NCBI GenBank assembly: GCA_902775105.1
Contig: CACYLC010000001.1
Span: 1-64,000 of the forward strand
Length of the DNA stretch: 64,000 nucleotides
DNA from: Oscillospiraceae bacterium
GTDB lineage: Bacteria > Bacillota > Clostridia > Oscillospirales > Oscillospiraceae
Direction of reading: 5' to 3'
Shown: in pieces, positions 26,368 through 34,366 of the stretch
Layout of the letters: each line of letters opens with the position of its first letter
How positions within the stretch are numbered: the first letter of the stretch is position 1
Made by a program: the position numbers and the translations under genes
The notes under the pieces: model-generated
Database searches by the model: none
What the model was told of the DNA's origin: nothing
Seen by the model: the letters and a program-made list of their open reading frames with translations, nothing else

Positions 26368-26904
26368 ATGAAATATATCCCCAATATCCTGACAAGTTTT
26401 CGTATCGCTTTGATTCCGTTCTTCGTCTGGCAGATGCTGGCGGGGGATACATTGGCTGCCGGTCTTATTTTGCTGATCTCCGGCATAACCGATACGCTGG
26501 ACGGCCAACTGGCCCGCCGTTTCGGCTGGATCACCGATCTGGGCAAGATTCTGGATCCTATCGCCGATAAGCTTACACAGACTGCCGTTTCGATCTGCTT
26601 TATCATCCGGTTTCCGCAACTGTGGTTTTTCTTTGCCGTCCTTATCGCCAAGGATCTGGTCATGCTGACACTGGGCGGCTATCTGACCAAAGGCGGCGTC
26701 ATAATTGAGGGTGCCAAGTGGTTTGGAAAAGTCGCTACTGTGGTATTCTACGTGGTGATGATCCTCATCGTCTTGTTCCCGTCCATCCCCGAATGGGTGA
26801 CCATCGGATTGTTGACGCTGGATGTGACCTGCGCAGTGGCGGCGGGACTGAGCTATATTCCCGAATTTCGCCAGTACAAAAAAGAGAGAAACAGCAAAGA
26901 ATAA
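26368..26904 (+). CDS. pgsA: CDP-diacylglycerol-glycerol-3-phosphate 3-phosphatidyltransferase
   Basis: Makes phosphatidylglycerol phosphate in the membrane. The 178-residue protein holds the full CDP-alcohol phosphotransferase signature D-x2-D-G-x2-A-R-x8-G-x3-D-x3-D (from DTLDGQLARR to ILDPIADK) and about five membrane segments. The ATG at 26368 is preferred because AAAGGAGG lies 7 nt upstream; an upstream TTG in frame has no such site. Other CDP-alcohol transferases share the signature, so the substrate assignment rests on size and the opening IPNILTSFRI. It stands alone between its own promoter and a strong terminator. Confidence 0.88.
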   Translation: MKYIPNILTSFRIALIPFFVWQMLAGDTLAAGLILLISGITDTLDGQLARRFGWITDLGKILDPIADKLTQTAVSICFIIRFPQLWFFFAVLIAKDLVMLTLGGYLTKGGVIIEGAKWFGKVATVVFYVVMILIVLFPSIPEWVTIGLLTLDVTCAVAAGLSYIPEFRQYKKERNSKE

Positions 26905-26917
26905 GACAAAACATTAC

Positions 26918-26962
26918 CCCATCTGCAAAGCCTGGGTCACAGGCTTTGCAGATGGGAATTTT
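26918..26962 (+). terminator. Rho-independent terminator of pgsA
   Basis: A perfect 17-bp stem (CCCATCTGCAAAGCCTG paired with CAGGCTTTGCAGATGGG) with loop GGTCA, followed by AATTTTCTTT. It lies 14 nt after the pgsA stop. Confidence 0.92.
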
Positions 26963-27102
26963 CTTTACTCCCGCTGGCGCTTTCCGGGATGCAAAGGCAT
27001 CCTCCGGGCCCTTCTGGTGCGCAACGCCTCTCCATGGCTGCTCTTTACCGCCGCCTCCATTCTGGCAACGCTGCCGTCACCGCCCACTTCCATCCGGAGT
27101 GA

Positions 27103-27207
27103 GCGCCCATCTCTGTGTGCATCCCCGACCAGGCGAAGATACTGCTGCAAAACCGCTTTGAGATGGGCGCGTTATTACCCGGCGGCTTTGTCGTCTACCG
27201 CACCTGA
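27103..27207 (+). pseudogene. Possible gene remnant in a non-coding stretch
   Basis: Between the pgsA terminator and the next gene (about 330 nt) no intact gene is seen. In one frame about 34 codons read like protein (VCIPDQAKILLQNRFEMGAL, then LPGGFVVYRT) and end in TGA. The segment has no start and stops lie just upstream. The end resembles the PGG-VYR motif that opens some PAS-type sensor domains, but this is too short to assign. The rest of the stretch shows no recognisable coding or RNA structure apart from a weak hairpin at 27254-27269. Confidence 0.25.
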
Positions 27208-27297
27208 TTCGGTGCTGCGGCCTGTTCGCGACGAGAATTTCATGTAACCGCCCCGGAGCAGATGCTCCGAGACGGTGGTGCGTCTGTGGGAGTTATT

Positions 27298-27468
27298 TTA
27301 CAGTCCCATGGCGTCCGTGATGTTCTCCACAACGTCGGTGATCGCCTTGATGGTCTTGCCGGCGGTGGTGCGCTTAAAGGACTTACCCTTGGGCGCAAAA
27401 GCCACACCGATGGCAGCGCCCACAGCCACGCCGAGACCCATGCCCCGCAGAAATTTCATATTGCTCAT
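27298..27468 (-). CDS. Small YtxH-like/hypothetical membrane-associated protein
   Basis: A 56-residue protein. Residues 8-25 are a small glycine/alanine-rich hydrophobic segment (GMGLGVAVGAAIGVAFAPK) followed by a basic stretch (KGKSFKRTTAGK) and an amphipathic helix (IKAITDVVENITDAM). The ATG at 27468 is chosen because GGGAGGTGAG lies just upstream on the minus strand. The layout recalls YtxH-type envelope proteins, but similarity is only in general design. It points away from pyrC and stands alone. Confidence 0.75.
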   Translation of the reverse strand: MSNMKFLRGMGLGVAVGAAIGVAFAPKGKSFKRTTAGKTIKAITDVVENITDAMGL

Positions 27469-27536
27469 TTTCTCACCTCCCGTTACTAGTCTGTCCTGAC
27501 GCAAAAAAATCCTGCCTGAGAAATTCCGGGAATTGA

Positions 27537-27565
27537 TTGCGTCGGACGCCGTTTTGCGATATAAT
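27537..27565 (+). promoter_or_regulatory. Sigma-A promoter of the pyr operon
   Basis: TTGCGT, 17-nt spacer, consensus TATAAT (27560-27565). The pyrC GTG follows 50 nt later, which leaves no room for a PyrR-type attenuator, and none is seen. Confidence 0.65.
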
Positions 27566-27615
27566 GCAAATTAGAAAATTATGCGTTGCGCAAAGCTGCA
27601 AAGGAGTGACAAATT

Positions 27616-28890
27616 GTGAAGCTGCTGATCAAAAACGGGACTTTGGTTGATCCGGTCTGCGGTCTCGGCGGGGTGATGGATATTTTGGTGGAGGACGGAA
27701 CGATCACTGTGATCGGAAACAACCTGGAGGACAGCGAGGCACAGGTGCTGGACGCCACAGGGCTCCATATCTCCGCAGGACTGATCGACATGCATGTCCA
27801 TCTGCGGGATCCCGGCCTGACCTATAAAGAGGACATCCTCACCGGTTCCGCTGCAGCGGCCCGGGGCGGCGTGACATCCATCGCCTGTATGCCCAATACC
27901 AAGCCGGTGGCGGACAGTCCTGAGGTGATCCAGTACATCCTGGATAAGGCAAAGGAGAACTGCGGCGTCCGAGTCCTGCCCATCGGCGCATTGTCGGTGG
28001 GGCAGAAGGGAGAGACCCTGACGGACGCCAAGGCGCTCAGGGAGGCCGGAGTGGTTGCCATCTCCGACGACGGCGTGCCCGTCCAAAACGCTAATCTCAT
28101 GCGGGACGCCCTCCTGCGAGCCAATCGGAGCAAACTAACTGTTCTGTCCCACTGCGAGGATGACGATATGGTGCGGGGCAGAAGCGTCAACGAGGGCAGA
28201 GTTTCCCGTCAGCTTGGACTGCCCGGCAGACCGGCCATTGCGGAAGAGCTGATGGCCATGCGGGATGCCATGCTGGCCGAGGAGACCCGGACAGCCGTCC
28301 ACATTTGTCATGTTTCCACGGCAAATACCGTGAATATTATCCGCCAGTTCAAGCGCAAGGGCGTCAAAATCACCTGCGAGACCTGTCCCCAGTATTTCAC
28401 TCTCACCCATGAAGAAATATTACGTCAGGGCACATTGGCCAAGGTCAACCCGCCCCTCCGCGCGACCAAAGACAAGGAGGGCATTTTGGCAGGACTCAAG
28501 GACGGCACCATCGACTGTATCGTCACCGACCACGCTCCCCACTCCGCTGAGGAAAAGGCAAAGCCGCTGACGGAGGCACCTGCAGGCATGGTGGGTTTGG
28601 AGACCTCTCTGGCTCTCGCCCTGACCTATCTCTACCACACCGGCGAGATGTCCCTGAACGACATTATCCAGAAAATGACCATCAACCCGGCCAAAATTCT
28701 GGGCGTCCGTATGGGTACGCTTTCCCTGGGCGCACCGGCAGACTTCACTCTGTTTGACCTGAACGAGCGCTGGATCGTCGATCCTGAACAGTTTGCCTCC
28801 AAGGCGAGGAATACCCCCTTTACAGGCATGGAGCTGCAGGGCAAGGTGAAATATACCATCGTCGGCGGCAAAATCATATACAAAGACTGA
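27616..28890 (+). CDS. pyrC: Dihydroorotase
   Basis: A zinc amidohydrolase closing carbamoyl-aspartate to dihydroorotate. It is 424 residues, class I. Metal and substrate motifs are LIDMHVHLRDPGLTYKED (HxH), the SHCED and HICHVST histidines, and VTDHAPHSAEEKAKP with the catalytic aspartate. GTG start behind AAAGGAG. First gene of pyrC-pyrF-pyrK-pyrD, all in step with UMP synthesis. pyrB, pyrE and carAB are not present here. Confidence 0.95.
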   Translation: MKLLIKNGTLVDPVCGLGGVMDILVEDGTITVIGNNLEDSEAQVLDATGLHISAGLIDMHVHLRDPGLTYKEDILTGSAAAARGGVTSIACMPNTKPVADSPEVIQYILDKAKENCGVRVLPIGALSVGQKGETLTDAKALREAGVVAISDDGVPVQNANLMRDALLRANRSKLTVLSHCEDDDMVRGRSVNEGRVSRQLGLPGRPAIAEELMAMRDAMLAEETRTAVHICHVSTANTVNIIRQFKRKGVKITCETCPQYFTLTHEEILRQGTLAKVNPPLRATKDKEGILAGLKDGTIDCIVTDHAPHSAEEKAKPLTEAPAGMVGLETSLALALTYLYHTGEMSLNDIIQKMTINPAKILGVRMGTLSLGAPADFTLFDLNERWIVDPEQFASKARNTPFTGMELQGKVKYTIVGGKIIYKD

Positions 28891-28921
28891 ACCACCCCAT
28901 TTGCGAAAGGAGAAGCTTGCA

Positions 28922-29848
28922 ATGTCCTTTGATGTGTTGCAGAAGAAAATCCGTGAGATGAAAAACCCCACTGTGGCAGGTCTCGATGCCCGGCTGGAGT
29001 ACGTCCCTGAATTTATCGTAAAAGAGGCCATCGAGGAGTATGGCGAGACCCGCAAGGCCGCCGCCGAGGCCATCTTCCGCTTCAACTGTGGCCTGATCGA
29101 GGCTCTGAGCGACATTGTCCCTGCCGTCAAGCCTCAGGCCGCCTATTACGAGAATCTGGGCTGGGAGGGCATGGAGATGCTGGAGCGTACCATCCGCTAC
29201 GCAAAGGACAAGGGGCTCTTTGTCATTGCGGACATCAAGCGGGGCGATATCGGCTCCACCGCCGCTGCCTACTCCGAAGGCTGGCTGGGAAAGAGCAAGA
29301 TTGGTGAAAAGCTTGTGGCCGGTTTTGATGCTGACTGCGTGACCTTGAACGGTTACATGGGCAGCGATGCCATCAAACCCTTCCTGAAGGATGCAGAGAC
29401 GGAGGACAAGTGTGTCTTCGCCCTGGTGCGCACTTCCAACCCCTCTGCCATTGAATTGCAGGATATGATGGCCGGAGATCGGCTGGTCTACAAGGTCATG
29501 GCGGAGCTGGTGGATCGCTGGGGCAAGACCACAGAGGTGGGCGAATACGGCTATAACCGGGTGGGTGCCGTCACCGGGGCGACCTATCCCTCCGACCTGC
29601 GCCAGCTGCGGAAGCTGCTGCCCCACACCTTCTTCCTCGTCCCCGGCTATGGCGCACAGGGCGGCACGGCGGAGGATGTCCACTACGCCTTTGACGAGTA
29701 CGGCCGTGGCGCTATCGTCAATTCCTCCCGTGGCATCATGTGCGCATGGAAGAAGACGGGCAAGGACGGCGAGGACTACGCCGAGGCCGCCCGTGCTGCG
29801 GCAATCGAGATGCGTGATGCTATCCGTGCGGTCACACCCATCCTCTAA
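28922..29848 (+). CDS. pyrF: Orotidine-5'-phosphate decarboxylase (type 2)
   Basis: Final step of UMP synthesis. At 308 residues it is the long type 2 form, not the short B. subtilis-like form. GLDARLEYVPEF, the catalytic VIADIKRGDIGST with its D-x-K-x-x-D-I core, TLNGYMGSDAI and LVPGYGAQGGT are visible. The ATG at 28922 has AAAGGAGAAG before it and is favoured over a TTG at 28901. Confidence 0.95.
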   Translation: MSFDVLQKKIREMKNPTVAGLDARLEYVPEFIVKEAIEEYGETRKAAAEAIFRFNCGLIEALSDIVPAVKPQAAYYENLGWEGMEMLERTIRYAKDKGLFVIADIKRGDIGSTAAAYSEGWLGKSKIGEKLVAGFDADCVTLNGYMGSDAIKPFLKDAETEDKCVFALVRTSNPSAIELQDMMAGDRLVYKVMAELVDRWGKTTEVGEYGYNRVGAVTGATYPSDLRQLRKLLPHTFFLVPGYGAQGGTAEDVHYAFDEYGRGAIVNSSRGIMCAWKKTGKDGEDYAEAARAAAIEMRDAIRAVTPIL

Positions 29849-29871
29849 TTTTCTTGAAAACAGGTGATTTT

Positions 29872-30615
29872 ATGCCCATGACAAAAAATTGCCCCATCAC
29901 TGACTTGCGCTATCTTACCCCCGACGTGATCTCCATCACCGTAGAGGCGGGAGCGCTGGCAGAGCAGGCAAAGGCCGGCCAGTTTGTCAATATCAAGTGC
30001 GGCGAGGGTTTATTGCTGCGCCGCCCCATTTCCATCTGCGATGTGAACGGAACACGACTCACCGTGGTCTTTCAGGTGAAGGGCGAGGGGACAAAGTGGC
30101 TCTCGCGGCGTCAGACGGGTGAGGAACTGGACATCCTTGGCCCGCTGGGACACGGCTATGATATTCCACAAGGCAAGGTTCTGGTGGTGGGCGGCGGCAT
30201 CGGTGTGCCTCCCATGCTGTATGCGGCAAAATGCTGTGACGAGGCGGACGCCTGCGTGGGTTTCCGCAGCGAGAAAAACGCCATCCTGCTGGACGAGCTG
30301 AACGCCGCCTGCGGTAAAGTGCTCATCACCAGTGACGACGGTACCATCGGCGCACACGGCTTCGTGGACGCACTGGTGCGCAAAGCGCTGCGTGAGGACA
30401 GCTACGCCGCCGTCTTTGCCTGCGGCCCCAAAGCCATGCTGAAAAGCGTCTATTTGGCGGCAAAAGAGGGGAATACTCCTTGCTTCGTCTCCATGGAGGA
30501 GCGGATGGGCTGCGGACTGGGTGCCTGTCTGGTCTGCGCCTGCTCTGTGGGCGGGCACTATGCCCATGTCTGCAAGGACGGCCCGGTATTTGACGCTGAG
30601 GAGGTGGACTGGTAA
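29872..30615 (+). CDS. pyrK: Dihydroorotate dehydrogenase B electron-transfer subunit
   Basis: The FAD and 2Fe-2S subunit that passes electrons from dihydroorotate to NAD. The 247-residue protein has a ferredoxin-reductase-like layout: RRPISICDVNG (FAD), LVVGGGIGVPPMLY (NAD) and a C-terminal cluster-binding segment (ERMGCGLGACLVCACSV, with a last cysteine in HVCKDGP). AGGTGA lies before the ATG at 29872; a second ATG two codons later is also possible. It overlaps pyrD (TAATG), matching the stable PyrDK complex. Confidence 0.94.
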   Translation: MPMTKNCPITDLRYLTPDVISITVEAGALAEQAKAGQFVNIKCGEGLLLRRPISICDVNGTRLTVVFQVKGEGTKWLSRRQTGEELDILGPLGHGYDIPQGKVLVVGGGIGVPPMLYAAKCCDEADACVGFRSEKNAILLDELNAACGKVLITSDDGTIGAHGFVDALVRKALREDSYAAVFACGPKAMLKSVYLAAKEGNTPCFVSMEERMGCGLGACLVCACSVGGHYAHVCKDGPVFDAEEVDW

Positions 30616-31532
30616 TGAGCAAGGTGGATATGTCGGTCAGCCTCGCAGGTATGACCATGAAAAACCCGGTGGTCGTCGCCTCCGGCACCTTCGGCTTCGG
30701 CCGGGAATTCGGGCAGTTTTACGATATTTCTGAACTGGGCGGTATTTCCGTCAAGGGCCTGACCCTGAACCCCAGAGAGGGCAACCCGCCGCCCCGGATT
30801 GCAGAGACGCCTATGGGCATCCTGAATTCCGTGGGGCTGCAAAACCCCGGCGTGGAGGGCTTCATTGCAAACGAACTCCCGGAGCTGAAACAGCACGATC
30901 TCCGAATTATCGCAAATATCTCCGGCAACACCCCGGAGGAGTACGGCATTATGTGCGAGCGCCTCTCTGAGGCGGGCGTTGACATGATTGAGGTCAACAT
31001 CTCCTGCCCAAACGTCAAGGCCGGAGGTTTGCAGTACGGCGTGGTGCCTGAAATGGCCGCAGAAGTTGCCCGTGAGGCCAAAAGCCACTCCTCGGTGCCT
31101 GTGATGGTCAAGCTGTCTCCCAATGTCACTTCTGTTGTGGATATTGCAAAGGCAGCGGTGGACGCGGGGGCGGACGCATTGTCTCTTATCAATACCGTCC
31201 GTGGAATGCGTATCGACGTGAATACCCGCCGCCCGGTGCTGCGGATGAATACCGGCGGACTCTCCGGCCCCGCCGTCCTGCCCATTGCGGTGCGGATGGT
31301 CTGGGAGGTTGCTCAGGCGGTGGACGTTCCCATCCTCGGTCTCGGCGGCATCTCCACCGGTGAGGACGCCGCCCAGATCATGCTGGCAGGGGCAACTGCT
31401 GTGGCAGTGGGGACTGCCTGCTTTGTGGATCCCTACGCCCCCCTCAAGGTGCGGGACGGATTGGAGGAGATCGCCCAGCGGCAGGGTCTTTCCAGTGTTA
31501 CCGAGCTGACCGGCGGCGTGCTGCCGTGGTGA
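30615..31532 (+). CDS. pyrD: Dihydroorotate dehydrogenase B catalytic subunit
   Basis: An FMN enzyme oxidising dihydroorotate to orotate. It is 305 residues, class 1B. NPVVVASGTFGFGREF, TPMGILNSVGLQNPG, the active-site cysteine of class 1 enzymes in VNISCPNVKAGG, VMVKLSPNVT and ILGLGGISTGEDA are present. Its start shares an A with the pyrK stop. Last gene of the pyr cluster; no clear terminator follows. Confidence 0.95.
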   Translation: MSKVDMSVSLAGMTMKNPVVVASGTFGFGREFGQFYDISELGGISVKGLTLNPREGNPPPRIAETPMGILNSVGLQNPGVEGFIANELPELKQHDLRIIANISGNTPEEYGIMCERLSEAGVDMIEVNISCPNVKAGGLQYGVVPEMAAEVAREAKSHSSVPVMVKLSPNVTSVVDIAKAAVDAGADALSLINTVRGMRIDVNTRRPVLRMNTGGLSGPAVLPIAVRMVWEVAQAVDVPILGLGGISTGEDAAQIMLAGATAVAVGTACFVDPYAPLKVRDGLEEIAQRQGLSSVTELTGGVLPW

Positions 31533-31597
31533 GTGTGCGGAATTGCCTGCATTATCATGGGGAACCGCTAAATCTGGATTTTCCGAGGTAAAGAATT

Positions 31598-31957
31598 ATG
31601 GGATTATTTGATAAGTTGAAGAAAACAGAAGAAAAAGAAACGTTGAAAACACATGACTTGGGTGGCTGCATTATTACAAAGTCATTGAATGAAGGTACAT
31701 CCAGGTTGAAGTGGATTTTCAGAGAGGAGTCAGTCAATCTAGCTGATAATGGCTGGCGAGCTTTGGGCGATACAGACACTGAAGAATATATCAATACTCC
31801 CGGCAACAATCTTGTGGTTGATTTTGACAGGCTTGTTGAAATAGAGCCAGCGGTATTGGCGATATATGATATGCCCATTGGGTCAGACTTGGAGTTTCGC
31901 TATGATGAAACAGGGAGATATTTTATCGACAATAATACCGGAAAGAAAATTCAGTAA
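31598..31957 (+). CDS. DUF2185 domain protein (Imm33-like immunity family)
   Basis: A 119-residue protein with GGCIITKSLNEG, WIFREE, NGWRALGDTDTEEYINTPGN and MPIGSDLEFRYDE, which fit the DUF2185 family, also listed as a polymorphic-toxin immunity family. The gene is visibly more AT-rich than its neighbours and uses AT-ending codons, suggesting transfer. No toxin gene with a delivery domain lies next to it. A role as an orphan immunity protein is inference from the family; many DUF2185 proteins have no known function. Confidence 0.75.
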   Translation: MGLFDKLKKTEEKETLKTHDLGGCIITKSLNEGTSRLKWIFREESVNLADNGWRALGDTDTEEYINTPGNNLVVDFDRLVEIEPAVLAIYDMPIGSDLEFRYDETGRYFIDNNTGKKIQ

Positions 31958-32017
31958 ATTCCAGTTTACCGCAACCTCACATTCCCCAGTCCCACACAGA
32001 GAAAGAAGCGACCAAAC

Positions 32018-33163
32018 ATGACAAAAGTATACATCGTCCGCCATGCGGAGGCAGAGGGCAACCTCTACCGCCGCCTCCACGGACATTACGACGGCGACCT
32101 GACGGAAAACGGACTCCGTCAGGTCACTGCACTGGAAGAGCGCTTCCGCCCCATCCATCTGGACGCCGTCTATTCCAGCGACCTGCGCCGGTGCAAAAAG
32201 ACGGCGAGAGCGCTCTATGAACACAAAAATCTCCCCCTTCGACTGGACACCGGTCTGCGGGAGATGAAGATGGGGGAGTGGGAAGGAAAGCCGTGGGGCG
32301 AATTAGGGCGTACCGACCCGGACATGGTGGCGAAATTCCACGCCTGCTCCCCGGACTTCCGTGCCCCCGGCGGCGAGAGCTTTGAGGAGCTGCGAGAGCG
32401 GGTCAGCGGTACCATCCTCCGCCTTGCCGCAAAGCATGAGGGACAGACCATCGGCATTGCCACCCACTATCTCGCCCTCCGCTCCGCCCTCTCCGTCTTT
32501 CACGGCTGCCGGGTGGAGGAGATGAATCAGGTCGTCCCCAGATGCGACAATACCGGCGTCTCCCTGTTGGAGATCGAGGACGGCAGGGTAAATATTCTCT
32601 TTGAGTGCGATAACTCCCATCTGCCCCCGGAGCTTTCTACCTTGGGACGGCAGAACCGGGCACTTCGCAGCAATAACGCAGCGCCGGAGGCCAACCTCTG
32701 GTACCGCCCATGGGAGCCGGTGGGGGAGGGGGACTTATACCTCCGCTTCCGGCAGGACGCATGGCATCTGGTACATCCCAATGACCCCTTTGACGGGGAG
32801 GGCTTTTACCGTCAGGCGCTGGCCGCCTCCGTGAACGATCCGTGGTCGGTAGTCTGCGCCATGCAGGGCGACCGGATCGCCGGGATGCTCCAAATGGACA
32901 AGGAGCGGTATGCTGGCGAGGGTGCCGGATTTATCTACTTCTATTACGTGGCCCCTGAGGTGCGGCGGCAGAGGCTGGGCATCCAACTTCTGGGACAGGC
33001 AGTTTCCACCTTCCGCCCGCTGGGCAGAAAGACAGTGCGGCTCCGCTGTTCGCCCGACAATCAGGTTGGCCTGCATTTCTATGAGAAATACGGCTTTTAC
33101 GCCATTGGCAATGCGGAGGACAGCACTGTTCCGCTGATTCTGCTGGAAAAGAACATTGAGTGA
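32018..33163 (+). CDS. Bifunctional histidine phosphatase / GNAT acetyltransferase
   Basis: A 381-residue fusion. Residues 1-195 form a phosphoglycerate-mutase-type histidine phosphatase: YIVRHAEAEGN with the phospho-accepting histidine, GLREMKMGEWEGKPWGEL, PGGESFEELRERV and IGIATHYLALRSAL with the second histidine. Residues about 230-380 form a GNAT domain: FIYFYYVAPEVRRQRLGIQL is the acetyl-CoA loop and VGLHFYEKYGF the usual C-terminal motif. The same pairing occurs in other gut Clostridia. Substrates are unknown. It stands between the DUF2185 gene and the dGTPase. Confidence 0.9.
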   Translation: MTKVYIVRHAEAEGNLYRRLHGHYDGDLTENGLRQVTALEERFRPIHLDAVYSSDLRRCKKTARALYEHKNLPLRLDTGLREMKMGEWEGKPWGELGRTDPDMVAKFHACSPDFRAPGGESFEELRERVSGTILRLAAKHEGQTIGIATHYLALRSALSVFHGCRVEEMNQVVPRCDNTGVSLLEIEDGRVNILFECDNSHLPPELSTLGRQNRALRSNNAAPEANLWYRPWEPVGEGDLYLRFRQDAWHLVHPNDPFDGEGFYRQALAASVNDPWSVVCAMQGDRIAGMLQMDKERYAGEGAGFIYFYYVAPEVRRQRLGIQLLGQAVSTFRPLGRKTVRLRCSPDNQVGLHFYEKYGFYAIGNAEDSTVPLILLEKNIE

Positions 33164-33198
33164 AGGTTAGATGAAGAAAAATTTTTTAAAAATTTCAC

Positions 33199-33232
33199 AT
33201 CCATGCAGGATTTTTGCATTTGACTGCGTATA
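33199..33232 (+). promoter_or_regulatory. ECF-sigma-like promoter upstream of dgt
   Basis: ATCCATGCAG (33199-33208), 18 nt, CGTATA (33227-33232), with an A/T tract (GAAAAATTTTTT) just upstream. The same two boxes with the same 18-nt spacing occur at 39416-39449. The arrangement fits a two-box promoter read by an alternative sigma factor; no sigma gene of that type is in the window. Confidence 0.5.
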
Positions 33233-33283
33233 ACGTCTATAGAAAGCACTTTTATGCCGATGGACGGAAAAGGAGGGAGCGGA

Positions 33284-34288
33284 ATGACGGGAAGAGAGCG
33301 CACCGAGCAGGCAGAGGATTTTCTCCTCTCACCCTATGCCTGTAAGAGCCGAGATTCCAAAGGCCGTCAGCGCCGGGAAGAGCCATGTCAACTCCGCACC
33401 TGCTTCCAGCGGGACATTGACCGCATCGTCCACTGTAAAGCCTTTCGCCGCCTCAAGCATAAGACGCAGGTGTTTCTCCAGCCGGAGGGCGACCACTATC
33501 GCACCCGCATGACCCACACCTTGGAGGTCACCCGCATTGCCCGGACGATTGCGAGAGGTCTGGGGTTGAATGAGGATCTGACCGAGGCAGCGGCGCTGGG
33601 ACACGATCTGGGACACACCCCCTTCGGCCACGCCGGAGAGCGGGCGTTGAATGCCATCGTTTCCGGGGGCTTTAAACACAACGTCCAGTCCCTCCGGGTG
33701 GTGGACAAGCTGGAAAAGCAGGGGAGCGGCCTCAATCTGACATACGAGGTGCGGCGGGGCATCCTCTGCCACACGGGAACCGATCGGGCGGAGACGCTGG
33801 AGGGGCAGATCCTCTGGTATGCCGACCGAATTGCCTACATCAATCACGATTTGGAGGATGCCATGCGGGGCGGCATTCTTTACCCGCTGGACGTTCCCAT
33901 TCATCTGCGGGAGACACTGGGCTACAGCAAGAGCCAGCGCATCAATACCCTTGTTCAGGACGTCATTGACTTCAGCCAGGGCAAAGAGACGCCGGGGCAA
34001 TCCTCAGAAATTGGAAAGGCAATGAACGAGCTGCGGGACTTTCTCTTCCAAATGGTCTACCGCAATCCGCAGGCTAAGGGCGAGGAGGGCAAGGCGGTGG
34101 AAATGCTTCACCGTATGTATGAAAGCTACGTCAAAAACCCGGATCTGCTCCCTGAGGACTTTCAGGACATCCGTTTTGAGGAGGGCGTTGAGCGTGCCGC
34201 CTGCGACTATATCGCCGGCATGACTGACTCTTACGCTGTGGAAAAATACGGCGAACTGTTCATCCCAAAGGCTTGGACGGTTAAATAA
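33284..34288 (+). CDS. dgt: dGTPase-like HD-domain triphosphohydrolase
   Basis: Predicted to remove triphosphate from dGTP or other dNTPs. It is 334 residues from the ATG at 33284, chosen for AAGGAGGG placed 8 nt upstream over the ATG at 33254. Motifs: CFQRDIDRIVHCKAFRRLKH, YRTRMTHTLEVTRIARTIAR (first HD histidine), AAALGHDLGHTPFGHAGE (HD pair), WYADRIAYINHDLEDA. This is the short deoxyguanosinetriphosphate triphosphohydrolase-like group. It may share a transcript with dnaG downstream, separated by a stem-loop. Confidence 0.9.
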   Translation: MTGRERTEQAEDFLLSPYACKSRDSKGRQRREEPCQLRTCFQRDIDRIVHCKAFRRLKHKTQVFLQPEGDHYRTRMTHTLEVTRIARTIARGLGLNEDLTEAAALGHDLGHTPFGHAGERALNAIVSGGFKHNVQSLRVVDKLEKQGSGLNLTYEVRRGILCHTGTDRAETLEGQILWYADRIAYINHDLEDAMRGGILYPLDVPIHLRETLGYSKSQRINTLVQDVIDFSQGKETPGQSSEIGKAMNELRDFLFQMVYRNPQAKGEEGKAVEMLHRMYESYVKNPDLLPEDFQDIRFEEGVERAACDYIAGMTDSYAVEKYGELFIPKAWTVK

Positions 34289-34336
34289 TTGCCCTTTTAT
34301 CGCTGAAATCGGATAAGATAGGGAGAAAAGGGCAAT
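34288..34336 (+). terminator. Possible terminator or processing hairpin before dnaG
   Basis: ATTGCCCTTTT (34288-34298) pairs with AAAAGGGCAAT (34326-34336), enclosing a smaller TTATC/GATAA hairpin. No proper T-run follows. It lies directly after the dgt stop and 30 nt before dnaG. Confidence 0.4.
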
Positions 34337-34366
34337 CATAGGGAAGAAACGGGAAGGAGGTGCGCC

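Noticed and set aside
26965..27150. 61-aa minus-strand frame after pgsA
   Set aside because: No ribosome binding site, no recognisable motif, and its content resembles chance translation of GC-rich DNA.
27254..27269. Hairpin CGGAGCA-GA-TGCTCCG near the end of the 56-aa gene as terminator
   Set aside because: Short loop and no T-run in either direction.
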